From NCBI GenBank assembly GCA_949289625.1, contig CASEPH010000112.1:1-23475 (forward strand): a stretch of 23,475 nucleotides of DNA. Reading direction: 5' to 3'. The position numbers and the translations under genes were made by a program. Below, one piece after another: positions 14,910-22,584 of the stretch. Positions within the stretch are counted from its first letter, which is position 1; each line of letters begins with the position of its first letter. The notes below the pieces were generated by a model. The model did no database searches. It worked only from the letters and a program-made list of their open reading frames with translations, and was not told the origin of the DNA. This stretch comes from an uncultured Clostridia bacterium (GTDB lineage Bacteria > Bacillota_A > Clostridia > Oscillospirales > Oscillospiraceae).

Positions 14910-16439
14910 TCTGAAGAACAGAGATTCGGCGATGGTCAGGACAATTACCTGCAAGGAATGCAGCAAGCCGCGGAAGCAGCACGCCAGTTCGGTAGTGCAG
15001 CTGGCAGTGCAGGCGCCTCGGGCGCCGCTGCAGGAGAGGCAGCAGCTAACGCTGCTGCAGCGACAGTAAAGGCAGGTGTCGAGACCGGAAAAGCGGTATC
15101 AGAGATTGCGGCCGGTACTGCGGCAGGCGGCCCATGGGGAGCCGTTCTGTCCGCCGCATGGTCGCTCCGGCACACCCTGTTTAAGGTCCTTATTTTTATC
15201 TGCCTGGTACTCCTGTTCATCATTATTGCGGTGGTGTCTCTACCTTCCATCGTGTTCAACAACATTTTCCATACGGATCCATCTACGGTCGATCCTAATG
15301 GACCGACGGAGATTTCGGCCAACTTCGATGATCTGTCTGCTGTGGTATCGGATTGTATCCAGGCCGGCTACGATGCCGCACTGGCCAGGGTGGATCAGAT
15401 TATTGCAGATGGCGGCTACGACTATGAACTGTCTATGCAAGCCGTCGTCAACAACGCCCTGGTGTCTGCTGATTACGATACCTGCTACGCCTTGGCTGCC
15501 TATTCTGCCTCCATGGCCCAGCGCGGCACCACAAAGGCTGATTTGCAGAATAAGCTCAATGCGGTGGCAGACCAGATGTATTCCGTGACCTATGAGGTAA
15601 AGGAGGCGCAGGTCCCAGCAGACAGCGGCGAAAATGCAGAAGGGGAGGGGAGCAGTGGTGAGGCTGATACAGAAGAACCAGAAATGGAGACGGTGGAGTA
15701 TGTTGTCTGCACCATTCATCCCTTTGACCAGTCTGTAATTCTGAAGGCCTTTGGGGTGGATGTGGATGCCACATACGACCAGTTCAATATCACCTATGGA
15801 GAGGCCATTCTCAATATGTCCAATGCCTTGAAGATGACCATGTATGGCACCACCAGCAACGGCAGCGTGCCACCAATCAGTGATGCGGAACTGAACCTTT
15901 TCCTGGCCAGTCTGGACTGCAGTGGAAAGCGGAAGGAACTAATGCGCTGTGCCTTATCACTGGTAGGACGGGTTCCATACTTCTGGGGCGGGAAAAGCGC
16001 ACCTGGATGGAATAGCGAATGGAATACACCAAAATTGGTAACTGCAGCTGGGTCCAGCAGCACGGGAACGATTCGTCCCTATGGTTTGGACTGCTCGGGA
16101 TTTACGGAATGGGTCTATCAGACTGCCCTGGGTGTCACCCTCTACGACGGAAGTTGGAACCAGTGGGACGCCACCCATGCTATCACAGAAGACGAACTGC
16201 TGCCCGGCGATCTGGGCTTTATGGCGGTGCCTGGAACCGTCCCCGTCAACCATGTCCTGCTTTATGCGGGAAAGGATGCCGATGGCAACAAACTCTGGGT
16301 ACACTGCGCCAGCTCAACGGGGGTGGTCCTCAATTCGCCCGATTATGTGACACAGTACCGCCGCAGGAACGATGTTGACCTGGAAGGAGATCTGCTCCAG
16401 ACGGCATTTGATGTGGAGGAGGCTGGCGCAAGTGGATGA
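14907..16439 (+). CDS. Membrane-tethered NlpC/P60 (C40) cell-wall hydrolase
   Basis: This 510-residue protein has a cytoplasmic Ala/Gly-rich N-terminus (about 1-88) and one membrane helix (about 91-115, VLIFICLVLLFIIIAVV). A helical extracellular region, an acidic linker (about 232-255) and a C-terminal NlpC/P60 domain (about 335-500) follow. Cys396 in GLDCSGF, His449 in NHVLLYAG and His466 in WVHCASS form the expected catalytic triad. C40 enzymes cut peptide bonds in peptidoglycan; in Gram-positive T4SSs the equivalent protein opens the wall for the channel, like VirB1. The start is TTG, chosen from the ribosome site. The stop overlaps the PrgI start, so the two are translationally coupled. 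No lysozyme-like domain was seen. Confidence 0.9.
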   Translation: MSEEQRFGDGQDNYLQGMQQAAEAARQFGSAAGSAGASGAAAGEAAANAAAATVKAGVETGKAVSEIAAGTAAGGPWGAVLSAAWSLRHTLFKVLIFICLVLLFIIIAVVSLPSIVFNNIFHTDPSTVDPNGPTEISANFDDLSAVVSDCIQAGYDAALARVDQIIADGGYDYELSMQAVVNNALVSADYDTCYALAAYSASMAQRGTTKADLQNKLNAVADQMYSVTYEVKEAQVPADSGENAEGEGSSGEADTEEPEMETVEYVVCTIHPFDQSVILKAFGVDVDATYDQFNITYGEAILNMSNALKMTMYGTTSNGSVPPISDAELNLFLASLDCSGKRKELMRCALSLVGRVPYFWGGKSAPGWNSEWNTPKLVTAAGSSSTGTIRPYGLDCSGFTEWVYQTALGVTLYDGSWNQWDATHAITEDELLPGDLGFMAVPGTVPVNHVLLYAGKDADGNKLWVHCASSTGVVLNSPDYVTQYRRRNDVDLEGDLLQTAFDVEEAGASG

Positions 16440-16881
16440 CCGAGAGTTCAGCAATGTCTATACAATTCCGCCCAACTACACCGATAGCGGTAAGCTGCTG
16501 GGCGGCTTGCTGGAGACCCGCAACACGATTGAGGCAGGGTTTCTGCTTCTGCTTGTCGGCTACCCGGAACTGATGTGGATGAACCTGCCGGTCACTGCAA
16601 AGATCGTGGTGATGACCATGACGCTGCTGCCGCTGGGTGTATTCGCCCTTATGGGGATCGGAGGCGATTCTCTGCTCCAATTTGCCACGCACATGGTTCT
16701 GTTCTGGATGAGGCGGCGCCAGCTCCATTACAGGAGGATAGGATATCACTATGGCTCAACAAATACGCACAGGAAACGGCCGGCGGCGAAAGGCCCCGCC
16801 CGGCCGGGGAAGAAAGACAGAGCGGCTGGAGTTCGTTCAGGACTACATTCCGCTCAAAGAAATCCGAAACGGCATCGTTGA
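16432..16881 (+). CDS. prgI: PrgI/VirB3-like inner-membrane T4SS protein
   Basis: The start is GTG at 16432, with GGAGGAGG (16415-16422) nine bases upstream; it overlaps the previous stop by eight bases. The 149-residue product starts VDDREFSNVYTIPPNY, followed by the family's central membrane pair (about residues 30-48 and 52-72) and a basic segment (FWMRRRQLHYRRIGYH). The N-terminal YTIPPNY region and position directly before virB4 fit PrgI/VirB3. Family members are usually shorter. The last 45 residues here, rich in Lys/Arg/Pro, are encoded in an overlap of 131 bases with virB4 and may be read-through after loss of an earlier stop. The core assignment is firm; the tail is less certain. Confidence 0.85.
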   Translation: MDDREFSNVYTIPPNYTDSGKLLGGLLETRNTIEAGFLLLLVGYPELMWMNLPVTAKIVVMTMTLLPLGVFALMGIGGDSLLQFATHMVLFWMRRRQLHYRRIGYHYGSTNTHRKRPAAKGPARPGKKDRAAGVRSGLHSAQRNPKRHR

Positions 16882-19363
16882 AACTACAGACGGCCGTTAT
16901 CTGAAGATACTGGAGATTGAGCCCATCAATTTCCTGCTTCGCTCAAATGAGGAACAGTGGGGCATCATCTCCACATTTGCAAGTTGGCTCAAGATCTCAC
17001 CCATGCGCCTGCAGTTCAAATCCGTCACACGAAAGGCCGATTCGGACCGATATGTGGCTGGTCTGGAGGCGGACATTGAGAAGGACGACGTACCTGCCTG
17101 CCGGGAACTGGGTGAGGGCACCATCCGTTTTATCCAAGAGGAGGGGAGTCGAGAGGCTCTGACCCGCCGGTTCTTCCTTATTTTTCAGTATGAGGCAGTG
17201 CGTCGGCAGGCCGATCTCGATTACGGCGAGGTCTACGCCGCCCTTCAGACGATGACTCAGAACGCCAGAACATACTTCGCTCAGTGCGGCAACAGCATTG
17301 TGCAGCCCAAGGATGAAGACGCCTTCGTGGCCGAGATTCTGTATATGTATTTCAATCGCCGGTCCTGTGTGGACGATCCTTTCCAGAGCCGACTCAACCG
17401 CGTGGTGGTGGACGCCATGACGGCCAAGAAGCGGGTGGTCGGTGTCGATCCGGTGCCAAAGATCAGGGCAGTTAATTTTGTGGCGCCCCGGGGCCTTGAC
17501 CTGAGTCATCCTGGCTATATCGTCATGGACGGCATGTACTATACCTATCTCTACATCCGTAAGAGCGGATTTCCTCAGCAGGTACGGGGCGGCTGGATGT
17601 CCTCATTGATCAATGCCGGCGAGGGTGTCGATGTGGATTTGCACCTGCGCAGGGAGATTCGCGGCAAGACCATCGACCGGGTGGCCCAGCGTATCCGCCT
17701 TAACCGCACCAAATTGCGGGAGTTGCAGGATACTTCCACGGACTATGAGGAACTTGCCGGCTCCATCCAGGCTGGATACTACATCAAGCAGGGCCTGTCC
17801 AGTCGGAATGAGGACCTGTTCTATATGACCGTGCTCATTACGGTATCCGCGCCCACCTATGAGGAGCTCCTGTGGCGCAAGCAGCAGATGACCGATCTGA
17901 TGAAGTCCATGGATATCCAGGTAGGGGATTGCCTGTTTCAGCAGGAGGCGGCGCTGCGCTCCACCATGCCGTTTCTCTACCTCGATTCAAGTCTGGATCG
18001 GAAGTCAAAACGAAATGTACTTACTTCTGGGGCCGCATCCACCTACATGTTTACAAGCTTTGAGCTATCAGATGACAACGGTATCCTGCTAGGCCTCAAC
18101 CGTCATAACAATTCCCTTTGCATCGTTGACCCATTCAATACAAAGGTCAATAAGAACGCCAACTTTACCATCTGCGGTACCTCTGGCGCGGGCAAGACAT
18201 TCACCATGCAGGTGATGGCTCTGCGGCTGAGGATGCGAGGTGTTCAATGCTATATCCTGGCGCCCCTCAAAGGACATGAATTCAAGCGGGCGTGCCACAA
18301 GATAGGCGGCACCTATATTAAGTTGGCACCTGGCTCCAGCGCCTGTATCAATGTCATGGAGATCCGTCCCACCCTCACGCCGGAGATGGAACTGATTGAC
18401 GAGCTGGACTATACCGACATCGACTCCATGCTGGCAAAGAAGATTCAGCAGCTGATGATCTTTTTTTCCCTTCTGATCCCGGATATGAATAACGAAGAGG
18501 AGCAGATGCTGGACGAGGCGCTGGTCAAAACCTATGCCAAATTTGGGATTACCCATGATAACAGTTCCATCTATGAGGATCTTGGCAGCGGCAAAGTCAA
18601 GACCATGCCCATTCTGGGTGACCTCTATGAAGTGCTCAAAGAAAATCCGCTGACCACTCGGCTGGCCACTATCGTCAGCAGGTTTGTCACCGGCAGCGCC
18701 CAGAGCTTCAATAGGCAAACCAACGTTAACCTTGACAACAAGTATGTGGTGCTGGACATCTCGGAACTGAAAGGCAAGATGCTCCCGGTCGGTATGATGA
18801 TTGCGCTGGATTATGTGTGGGACCAGGTCAAGGCAGACCGCACCAAGCGCAAGATGATCTTCATCGACGAGATTTGGAAACTGATCGGCGGAGCTGCCAA
18901 CAAGCAGGCGGCTGAATTTTGCCTGGAGATCTTCAAAATTATAAGGGGTTATGGAGGAGGGGCCCTGGCAGCGACGCAGGACCTGTCCGATTTCTTTGGC
19001 CTGGAGGACGGCCGATACGGCAGAGCAATCCTTAATAACTCCAAAACCAAGATTATCCTGAACCTGGAGCCGGATGAAGCCGAATATGTCAAGGACGTCC
19101 TTAAACTCACAAGGACGGAAATCCGAAGCATTACCCAGTTTGAACGCGGCGAGGCTCTCATTTCCAGCAACAGCAACAAGGTGCCTGTCATCATCAAAGC
19201 ATCCCGAGAAGAACAGCAGATGATCACCACTGACCGGGCCGAGCTGGAGGCCATGCTGAACGAACTGAAAGCGGTAGCCGATACCGCAGATGCAACTGCC
19301 GTGCCGGAGTGTAAGGCGGCCGAGGAAGGCCTTGACCAGCAGCCGGACACGCAGAGCCCGTAA
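16751..19363 (+). CDS. virB4: VirB4-like T4SS ATPase
   Basis: This 870-residue ATPase begins MAQQIRTGNGRRRKAPPG, with AGGAGGAT about 12 bases upstream of the ATG. The N-terminal half (about 30-400) is the VirB4 regulatory domain, and the C-terminal half is the RecA-like motor. Walker A is GTSGAGKT at residues 476-483, and Walker B is MIFIDEIWK with Asp706 and Glu707. The later ATQDLSDFF and ILNNSKTKIILNL are typical sensor regions. VirB4 powers pilus assembly and substrate transfer at the inner membrane, working with PrgI, VirB6 and VirD4. Length is normal for a Gram-positive VirB4. The tail (about 840-870) is acidic and Ala-rich. It follows PrgI with a long overlap. Function is very secure. 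Confidence 0.96.
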   Translation: MAQQIRTGNGRRRKAPPGRGRKTERLEFVQDYIPLKEIRNGIVETTDGRYLKILEIEPINFLLRSNEEQWGIISTFASWLKISPMRLQFKSVTRKADSDRYVAGLEADIEKDDVPACRELGEGTIRFIQEEGSREALTRRFFLIFQYEAVRRQADLDYGEVYAALQTMTQNARTYFAQCGNSIVQPKDEDAFVAEILYMYFNRRSCVDDPFQSRLNRVVVDAMTAKKRVVGVDPVPKIRAVNFVAPRGLDLSHPGYIVMDGMYYTYLYIRKSGFPQQVRGGWMSSLINAGEGVDVDLHLRREIRGKTIDRVAQRIRLNRTKLRELQDTSTDYEELAGSIQAGYYIKQGLSSRNEDLFYMTVLITVSAPTYEELLWRKQQMTDLMKSMDIQVGDCLFQQEAALRSTMPFLYLDSSLDRKSKRNVLTSGAASTYMFTSFELSDDNGILLGLNRHNNSLCIVDPFNTKVNKNANFTICGTSGAGKTFTMQVMALRLRMRGVQCYILAPLKGHEFKRACHKIGGTYIKLAPGSSACINVMEIRPTLTPEMELIDELDYTDIDSMLAKKIQQLMIFFSLLIPDMNNEEEQMLDEALVKTYAKFGITHDNSSIYEDLGSGKVKTMPILGDLYEVLKENPLTTRLATIVSRFVTGSAQSFNRQTNVNLDNKYVVLDISELKGKMLPVGMMIALDYVWDQVKADRTKRKMIFIDEIWKLIGGAANKQAAEFCLEIFKIIRGYGGGALAATQDLSDFFGLEDGRYGRAILNNSKTKIILNLEPDEAEYVKDVLKLTRTEIRSITQFERGEALISSNSNKVPVIIKASREEQQMITTDRAELEAMLNELKAVADTADATAVPECKAAEEGLDQQPDTQSP

Positions 19364-19413
19364 ATGGTGATCCGAAAGAGTATCATATTATTTCAAATAA
19401 GGAGGGCAGCAAT

Positions 19414-20067
19414 ATGAATCTTCCCGCACCTTTGCCTCCTGCAGAGCAGGCCCACTGCCGTCGAACAGCGGCACTTTCCGAACTGCTGGCCAGATTAGCC
19501 AGCCTGCCGGACTCCGAGGTGAGAACAGTTACGCAGTCCGCTCTTGTTCACGATATTGGCAAGACGGCCATCCCTGCCGATATCCTCTTCAAGCCTGGCC
19601 CCCTGACCGAGGAGGAGCGTGCGCTCATGCGTATGCACACCACCGTCGGCGCACATATCCTGAGCCATACCCACGAGACCATGCGTACAGCCTCGGCCGT
19701 GGCGCTGCAGCACCATGAGCGCCTCGACGGTAGCGGCTATCTTGGCCTTCGTGGGAGTGAGATCCATCCCCATGCGAAACTGGTTGCGGTAGCCGATGTC
19801 TTTGATGCACTGCTCTCGCCACGGCCCTATAAGCGCCCGTGGAGCATCCGCCGGACTGGTACCTATATGTCCGGCCTTGCAGGCGTGAAGCTGGACGCCA
19901 AGTACGTAAGGCTCCTGCTGGACAACATGCCGCAAGCTCTGGAGCTGTACCGAAAGGAAATGCACATAACAAGCAAAATACGCATTCCCACCGATTATAC
20001 ACATAGAGGAAGGAGGGAGACCGGCCTATGCTGTTGCAGGAAGAACAGTACATTATCCATTGGCTGA
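19414..20067 (+). CDS. Stand-alone HD-GYP phosphohydrolase
   Basis: AAGGAGGG lies eight bases before the ATG. The 217-residue protein is almost only an HD-GYP domain. The metal ligands are in place: His14, HDIGK with His46 and Asp47, His75, HHE at 100-102, and Asp128 in ADVFDALLSPRPY. The namesake motif is DGSGYL, so GYP is changed to GYL. HD-GYP proteins usually hydrolyse cyclic-di-GMP or related nucleotides. No receiver or sensory domain is fused. The C-terminal 13 residues are encoded in an overlap with the next gene. Such an enzyme in a conjugation operon could tie transfer to a nucleotide messenger, but enzyme activity and substrate cannot be read from sequence. Confidence 0.88.
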   Translation: MNLPAPLPPAEQAHCRRTAALSELLARLASLPDSEVRTVTQSALVHDIGKTAIPADILFKPGPLTEEERALMRMHTTVGAHILSHTHETMRTASAVALQHHERLDGSGYLGLRGSEIHPHAKLVAVADVFDALLSPRPYKRPWSIRRTGTYMSGLAGVKLDAKYVRLLLDNMPQALELYRKEMHITSKIRIPTDYTHRGRRETGLCCCRKNSTLSIG

Positions 20068-20570
20068 CGGAGTATGGGGCCCTGACCAAGACACAGGTCG
20101 TCCGCCTGCTGAAGGATAAGCCGCCCCAGACGGCTGAGAAGATCATTCGGGGATTGAAGCGTGACGTACTGCTTTACGACATCTCCGGCGGGTACTATCT
20201 GGGTGTCGATCCCATGTGCCAGCCAGATCCGCGCATGATTCTCGCGGTATGGGTGCTTTTGCAGTTCATTGATAAGGTGGAACCCATGGCCCACTATCCG
20301 GCCACCTATCCGTCACAAATCTTCTTCCTCAAGGAGGACATCGGCTATGAGATCGTGGTCCTTTATGATGGAGAGCAGCATCTGGCCCGCCTGCTTCAAC
20401 CACAGGAGGATCTGCGGTACATCTTTGTCCTGCCCCATATCCGCATGGCGCAGGAATTGGTGCTGCCGAATGTCCCGTGCCTGTTTGCCACAGTAGACTA
20501 CAACGGTCAGGAGGTGCCCAATGTGCGATTTTACACAGAGAGCGAGGGCGGTGGGGATGGCACAGTCTGA
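20028..20570 (+). CDS. Small ICE protein with N-terminal winged-helix (DUF5697-like?)
   Basis: The ATG at 20028 has AAGGAGGGAG upstream and lies 40 bases inside the HD-GYP gene. The 180-residue product starts MLLQEEQYIIHWLTEYGALT and has a winged-helix-like N-terminus (LTKTQVVRLLKDKPPQTAEK, then a hydrophobic LLYDISGGYYLG wing). A mixed alpha/beta C-terminal part follows, with IGYEIVVLYDGEQHLARLL and YIFVLPHI. The order resembles proteins I remember from clostridial ICEs as DUF5697, unchecked. A DNA-binding or transfer accessory role is possible; none is shown. Its end overlaps the next gene by 50 bases. Confidence 0.7.
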   Translation: MLLQEEQYIIHWLTEYGALTKTQVVRLLKDKPPQTAEKIIRGLKRDVLLYDISGGYYLGVDPMCQPDPRMILAVWVLLQFIDKVEPMAHYPATYPSQIFFLKEDIGYEIVVLYDGEQHLARLLQPQEDLRYIFVLPHIRMAQELVLPNVPCLFATVDYNGQEVPNVRFYTESEGGGDGTV

Positions 20571-21246
20571 TTTTGGACGGGCTTTGGCTGGGGCCGAGCG
20601 CCGGATGGAGCGTGCGGCCATAGAGCTTACCCGTACCCGCCGCCTGTTGGAGCAGGAGGACATGGCAGGTGCTTTCGGATCTGCCTTTGCTTTTTCTGCA
20701 GAGGTGGAGAAGCTGGCCCTGCTTGCACGGGTACTTCCAGCCTATACCGGGCATCCGAAGGCGACAGAGCTGACAGAACAGATGCTGCTGGATACCGTGC
20801 CTATTGAGATGGGCTATGCCAGACGGGGCTGGTTCGTGCTGAAGATCCCCGCACTTCTGCCGAAGAAGGGAAGCGGCTCGCCGATCTATATCCAGCAGTA
20901 TCTTTATCCCGCCCTGCGCCGGTATTTTGACGGCAAGCCGCCGGCGCTTTACCGCAGCTGCGTGCTGGCCTACCGGCATGTGTATCAACACGACCGCCCG
21001 GAGCGTGCCTACCGCGACCATGACAACATCGAGGTCAACATGGTGACCGATATCATTACACTCTACCTGCTGCCAGATGATGCCCCACGGCGATGTGCCC
21101 ACTACTACTGCAGCGCCGCCGGGGAGGTGGACTGCACGGAGATCTATGTAGTTCCTACCAGCCGGTTCCCGATGTGGTTGGAAGCGGCACAGACAGACGA
21201 TTTGGAGGAGGAGAAGCTATATGAAACGAGCGAAATATGGACCTGA
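20521..21246 (+). CDS. Conserved ICE protein (DUF6100-like?)
   Basis: The ATG at 20521 has AGGAGGTG (20509-20516) just upstream and is preferred to an in-frame ATG at 20557. The 241-residue product has an N-terminal helical/coiled region (AERRMERAAIELTRTRRLLE), then LPAYTGHPKATELTEQM. A conserved-looking middle includes MGYARRGWFVLKIPALLPKK, followed by a Tyr/Arg/Cys-rich C-terminal part. It resembles uncharacterised proteins of clostridial ICEs (DUF6100, from memory, unchecked). No signal peptide or membrane segment is present. It lies between overlapping neighbours, consistent with a coordinated transfer module. No function is assigned. Confidence 0.7.
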   Translation: MCDFTQRARAVGMAQSDFGRALAGAERRMERAAIELTRTRRLLEQEDMAGAFGSAFAFSAEVEKLALLARVLPAYTGHPKATELTEQMLLDTVPIEMGYARRGWFVLKIPALLPKKGSGSPIYIQQYLYPALRRYFDGKPPALYRSCVLAYRHVYQHDRPERAYRDHDNIEVNMVTDIITLYLLPDDAPRRCAHYYCSAAGEVDCTEIYVVPTSRFPMWLEAAQTDDLEEEKLYETSEIWT

Positions 21247-21412
21247 AAAGATACGGGAATTTAAGCCCGTTTCCAGGCCTCAAGCACACGTAAATCCGAA
21301 ACGACGCAAAATCCCCGAAAAGACAAGGGTTCCCAAGCATGACATGGAGCCGTTTTACGGCAAAGAGAGAAACAGCCATGCCTTAAAATCTGACGACGCC
21401 GGGCAGTCCTGA
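21221..21412 (+). CDS. 63-aa basic hypothetical protein
   Basis: The ATG at 21221 has GGAGGAGG nine to sixteen bases upstream. The product starts MKRAKYGPEKIREFKPVSR and is rich in Lys, Arg and Pro (for example PKRRKIPEKTRVPKHD), with no hydrophobic segment. It overlaps the preceding gene by 26 bases, and its TGA shares a base with the next ATG (TGATG), so it is translationally coupled on both sides. The basic composition could suit nucleic-acid contact, but no family was recognised. Confidence 0.6.
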   Translation: MKRAKYGPEKIREFKPVSRPQAHVNPKRRKIPEKTRVPKHDMEPFYGKERNSHALKSDDAGQS

Positions 21413-22584
21413 TGATTACGCTACGGCCCGGCAGTCATGTCTATCGTCTGCTCCTCCTACTGGCCATTTGCGGCGAATACCCACATCGCTCCCTGTACTT
21501 GCTGGGGAGTGTTCGGACGCTGGAGGAGCTGGTCAGAAGGCTGGAGGTAGTGCAGCACTTCCGCACCCCCGCCGGGGCAGACCTCGGCACTTGCAAAATG
21601 CTCACCACCAGCGGAAGAGGGGATAGGCGGACGATCCGGCTCTATAAGAGCGCTCTACCGCTCCTGCAGGCCCTCCACCCGGCAGCCCTCGACTGGTATC
21701 TGGCTGCCACTGGTGGTCATCGCTTCTCTGGAAGTGCAAGCCATGTGGAGCGAAATCACCGGGTCGCAGAATCGGTGGCGGTCTGTATGGGAGCTGGCGT
21801 TGAAACTCGCTCATTTCTGCTTCCGCCCCTCCAGAAACGAGCAATTCAGCAGGTCGTGCCGGAGGACGCCTGTTTTTATCAGGCTAAGTCCGTCAAGCAG
21901 TTGGACAATGCCGAGATGAACAAGACTATTTTCACCCGCCTCACAGGCGCGCTCTTTAGTCCGGGTTACTGCTACGCCGTCTACAATACAAGGGATGCTG
22001 TAATGAAGTGGAGCGGCATGGGCGAGTTTAAGACCGCCCGGCACCTTGAGGAGTTGGCCCGCATGAATGCGGGCCCCGCCCGGGCAGACCATGCCATCCT
22101 ACTGGGAGAGCATATGGATCTGGCGCTGCAGACCCTGTTGGAGTCCGACAAAAGCAGACGTATGGAACTGCGCTTTGACCGGATCTATCCCCATGTGCAT
22201 TTTATCCCCATGACAGAGCAGGGTATCCGCCTCCTGCGTATTCTGACGCTCCCAGACTGGCATGAACAGGTACTGACAGCCGTTTTCCCGGAGCAGATGC
22301 GTGTGACGATGCCCGGCGTAATGGATTATGACGCTCAAAACGGGAAAACCTTGATTCTCTCCCACTTGGATGGCGACATTGCTCGCCTGGTGCGTGTGCG
22401 GCAAGCATTGGAACACAGCAACACCTCTTATGAGATCCTGTGTTACCCCTGGCAAAGTCAGTTTGTGGATAGGTACATTGGCGGGCGAGCGCAGCTGCGG
22501 GAGATTGACTTGGAAAGCCTGGAAGTTGCTCTCGGTATTGGAGCGGAGGAGGCGGATGAAGGGAGCAGATCTGATGAAGAATAA
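21412..22584 (+). CDS. Putative replication-relaxation-like ICE protein
   Basis: This 390-residue soluble protein starts MITLRPGSHVYRLLLLLAIC. Its N-terminal 90 residues look like a winged-helix unit (YRLLLLLAICGEYPHRSLY, then GRGDRRTIRLYKSALPLL). Clostridial ICE proteins called replication-relaxation often have this design and lie beside the coupling-protein gene, as here. The C-terminal half contains ATP-free alpha/beta segments such as KTLILSHLDGDIARLV and a final acidic tail. It is coupled by TGATG to the 63-aa gene, and its end overlaps the VirD4 start by 11 bases. Function is unknown. The family name is a suggestion from the N-terminal region and context. Confidence 0.65.
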   Translation: MITLRPGSHVYRLLLLLAICGEYPHRSLYLLGSVRTLEELVRRLEVVQHFRTPAGADLGTCKMLTTSGRGDRRTIRLYKSALPLLQALHPAALDWYLAATGGHRFSGSASHVERNHRVAESVAVCMGAGVETRSFLLPPLQKRAIQQVVPEDACFYQAKSVKQLDNAEMNKTIFTRLTGALFSPGYCYAVYNTRDAVMKWSGMGEFKTARHLEELARMNAGPARADHAILLGEHMDLALQTLLESDKSRRMELRFDRIYPHVHFIPMTEQGIRLLRILTLPDWHEQVLTAVFPEQMRVTMPGVMDYDAQNGKTLILSHLDGDIARLVRVRQALEHSNTSYEILCYPWQSQFVDRYIGGRAQLREIDLESLEVALGIGAEEADEGSRSDEE

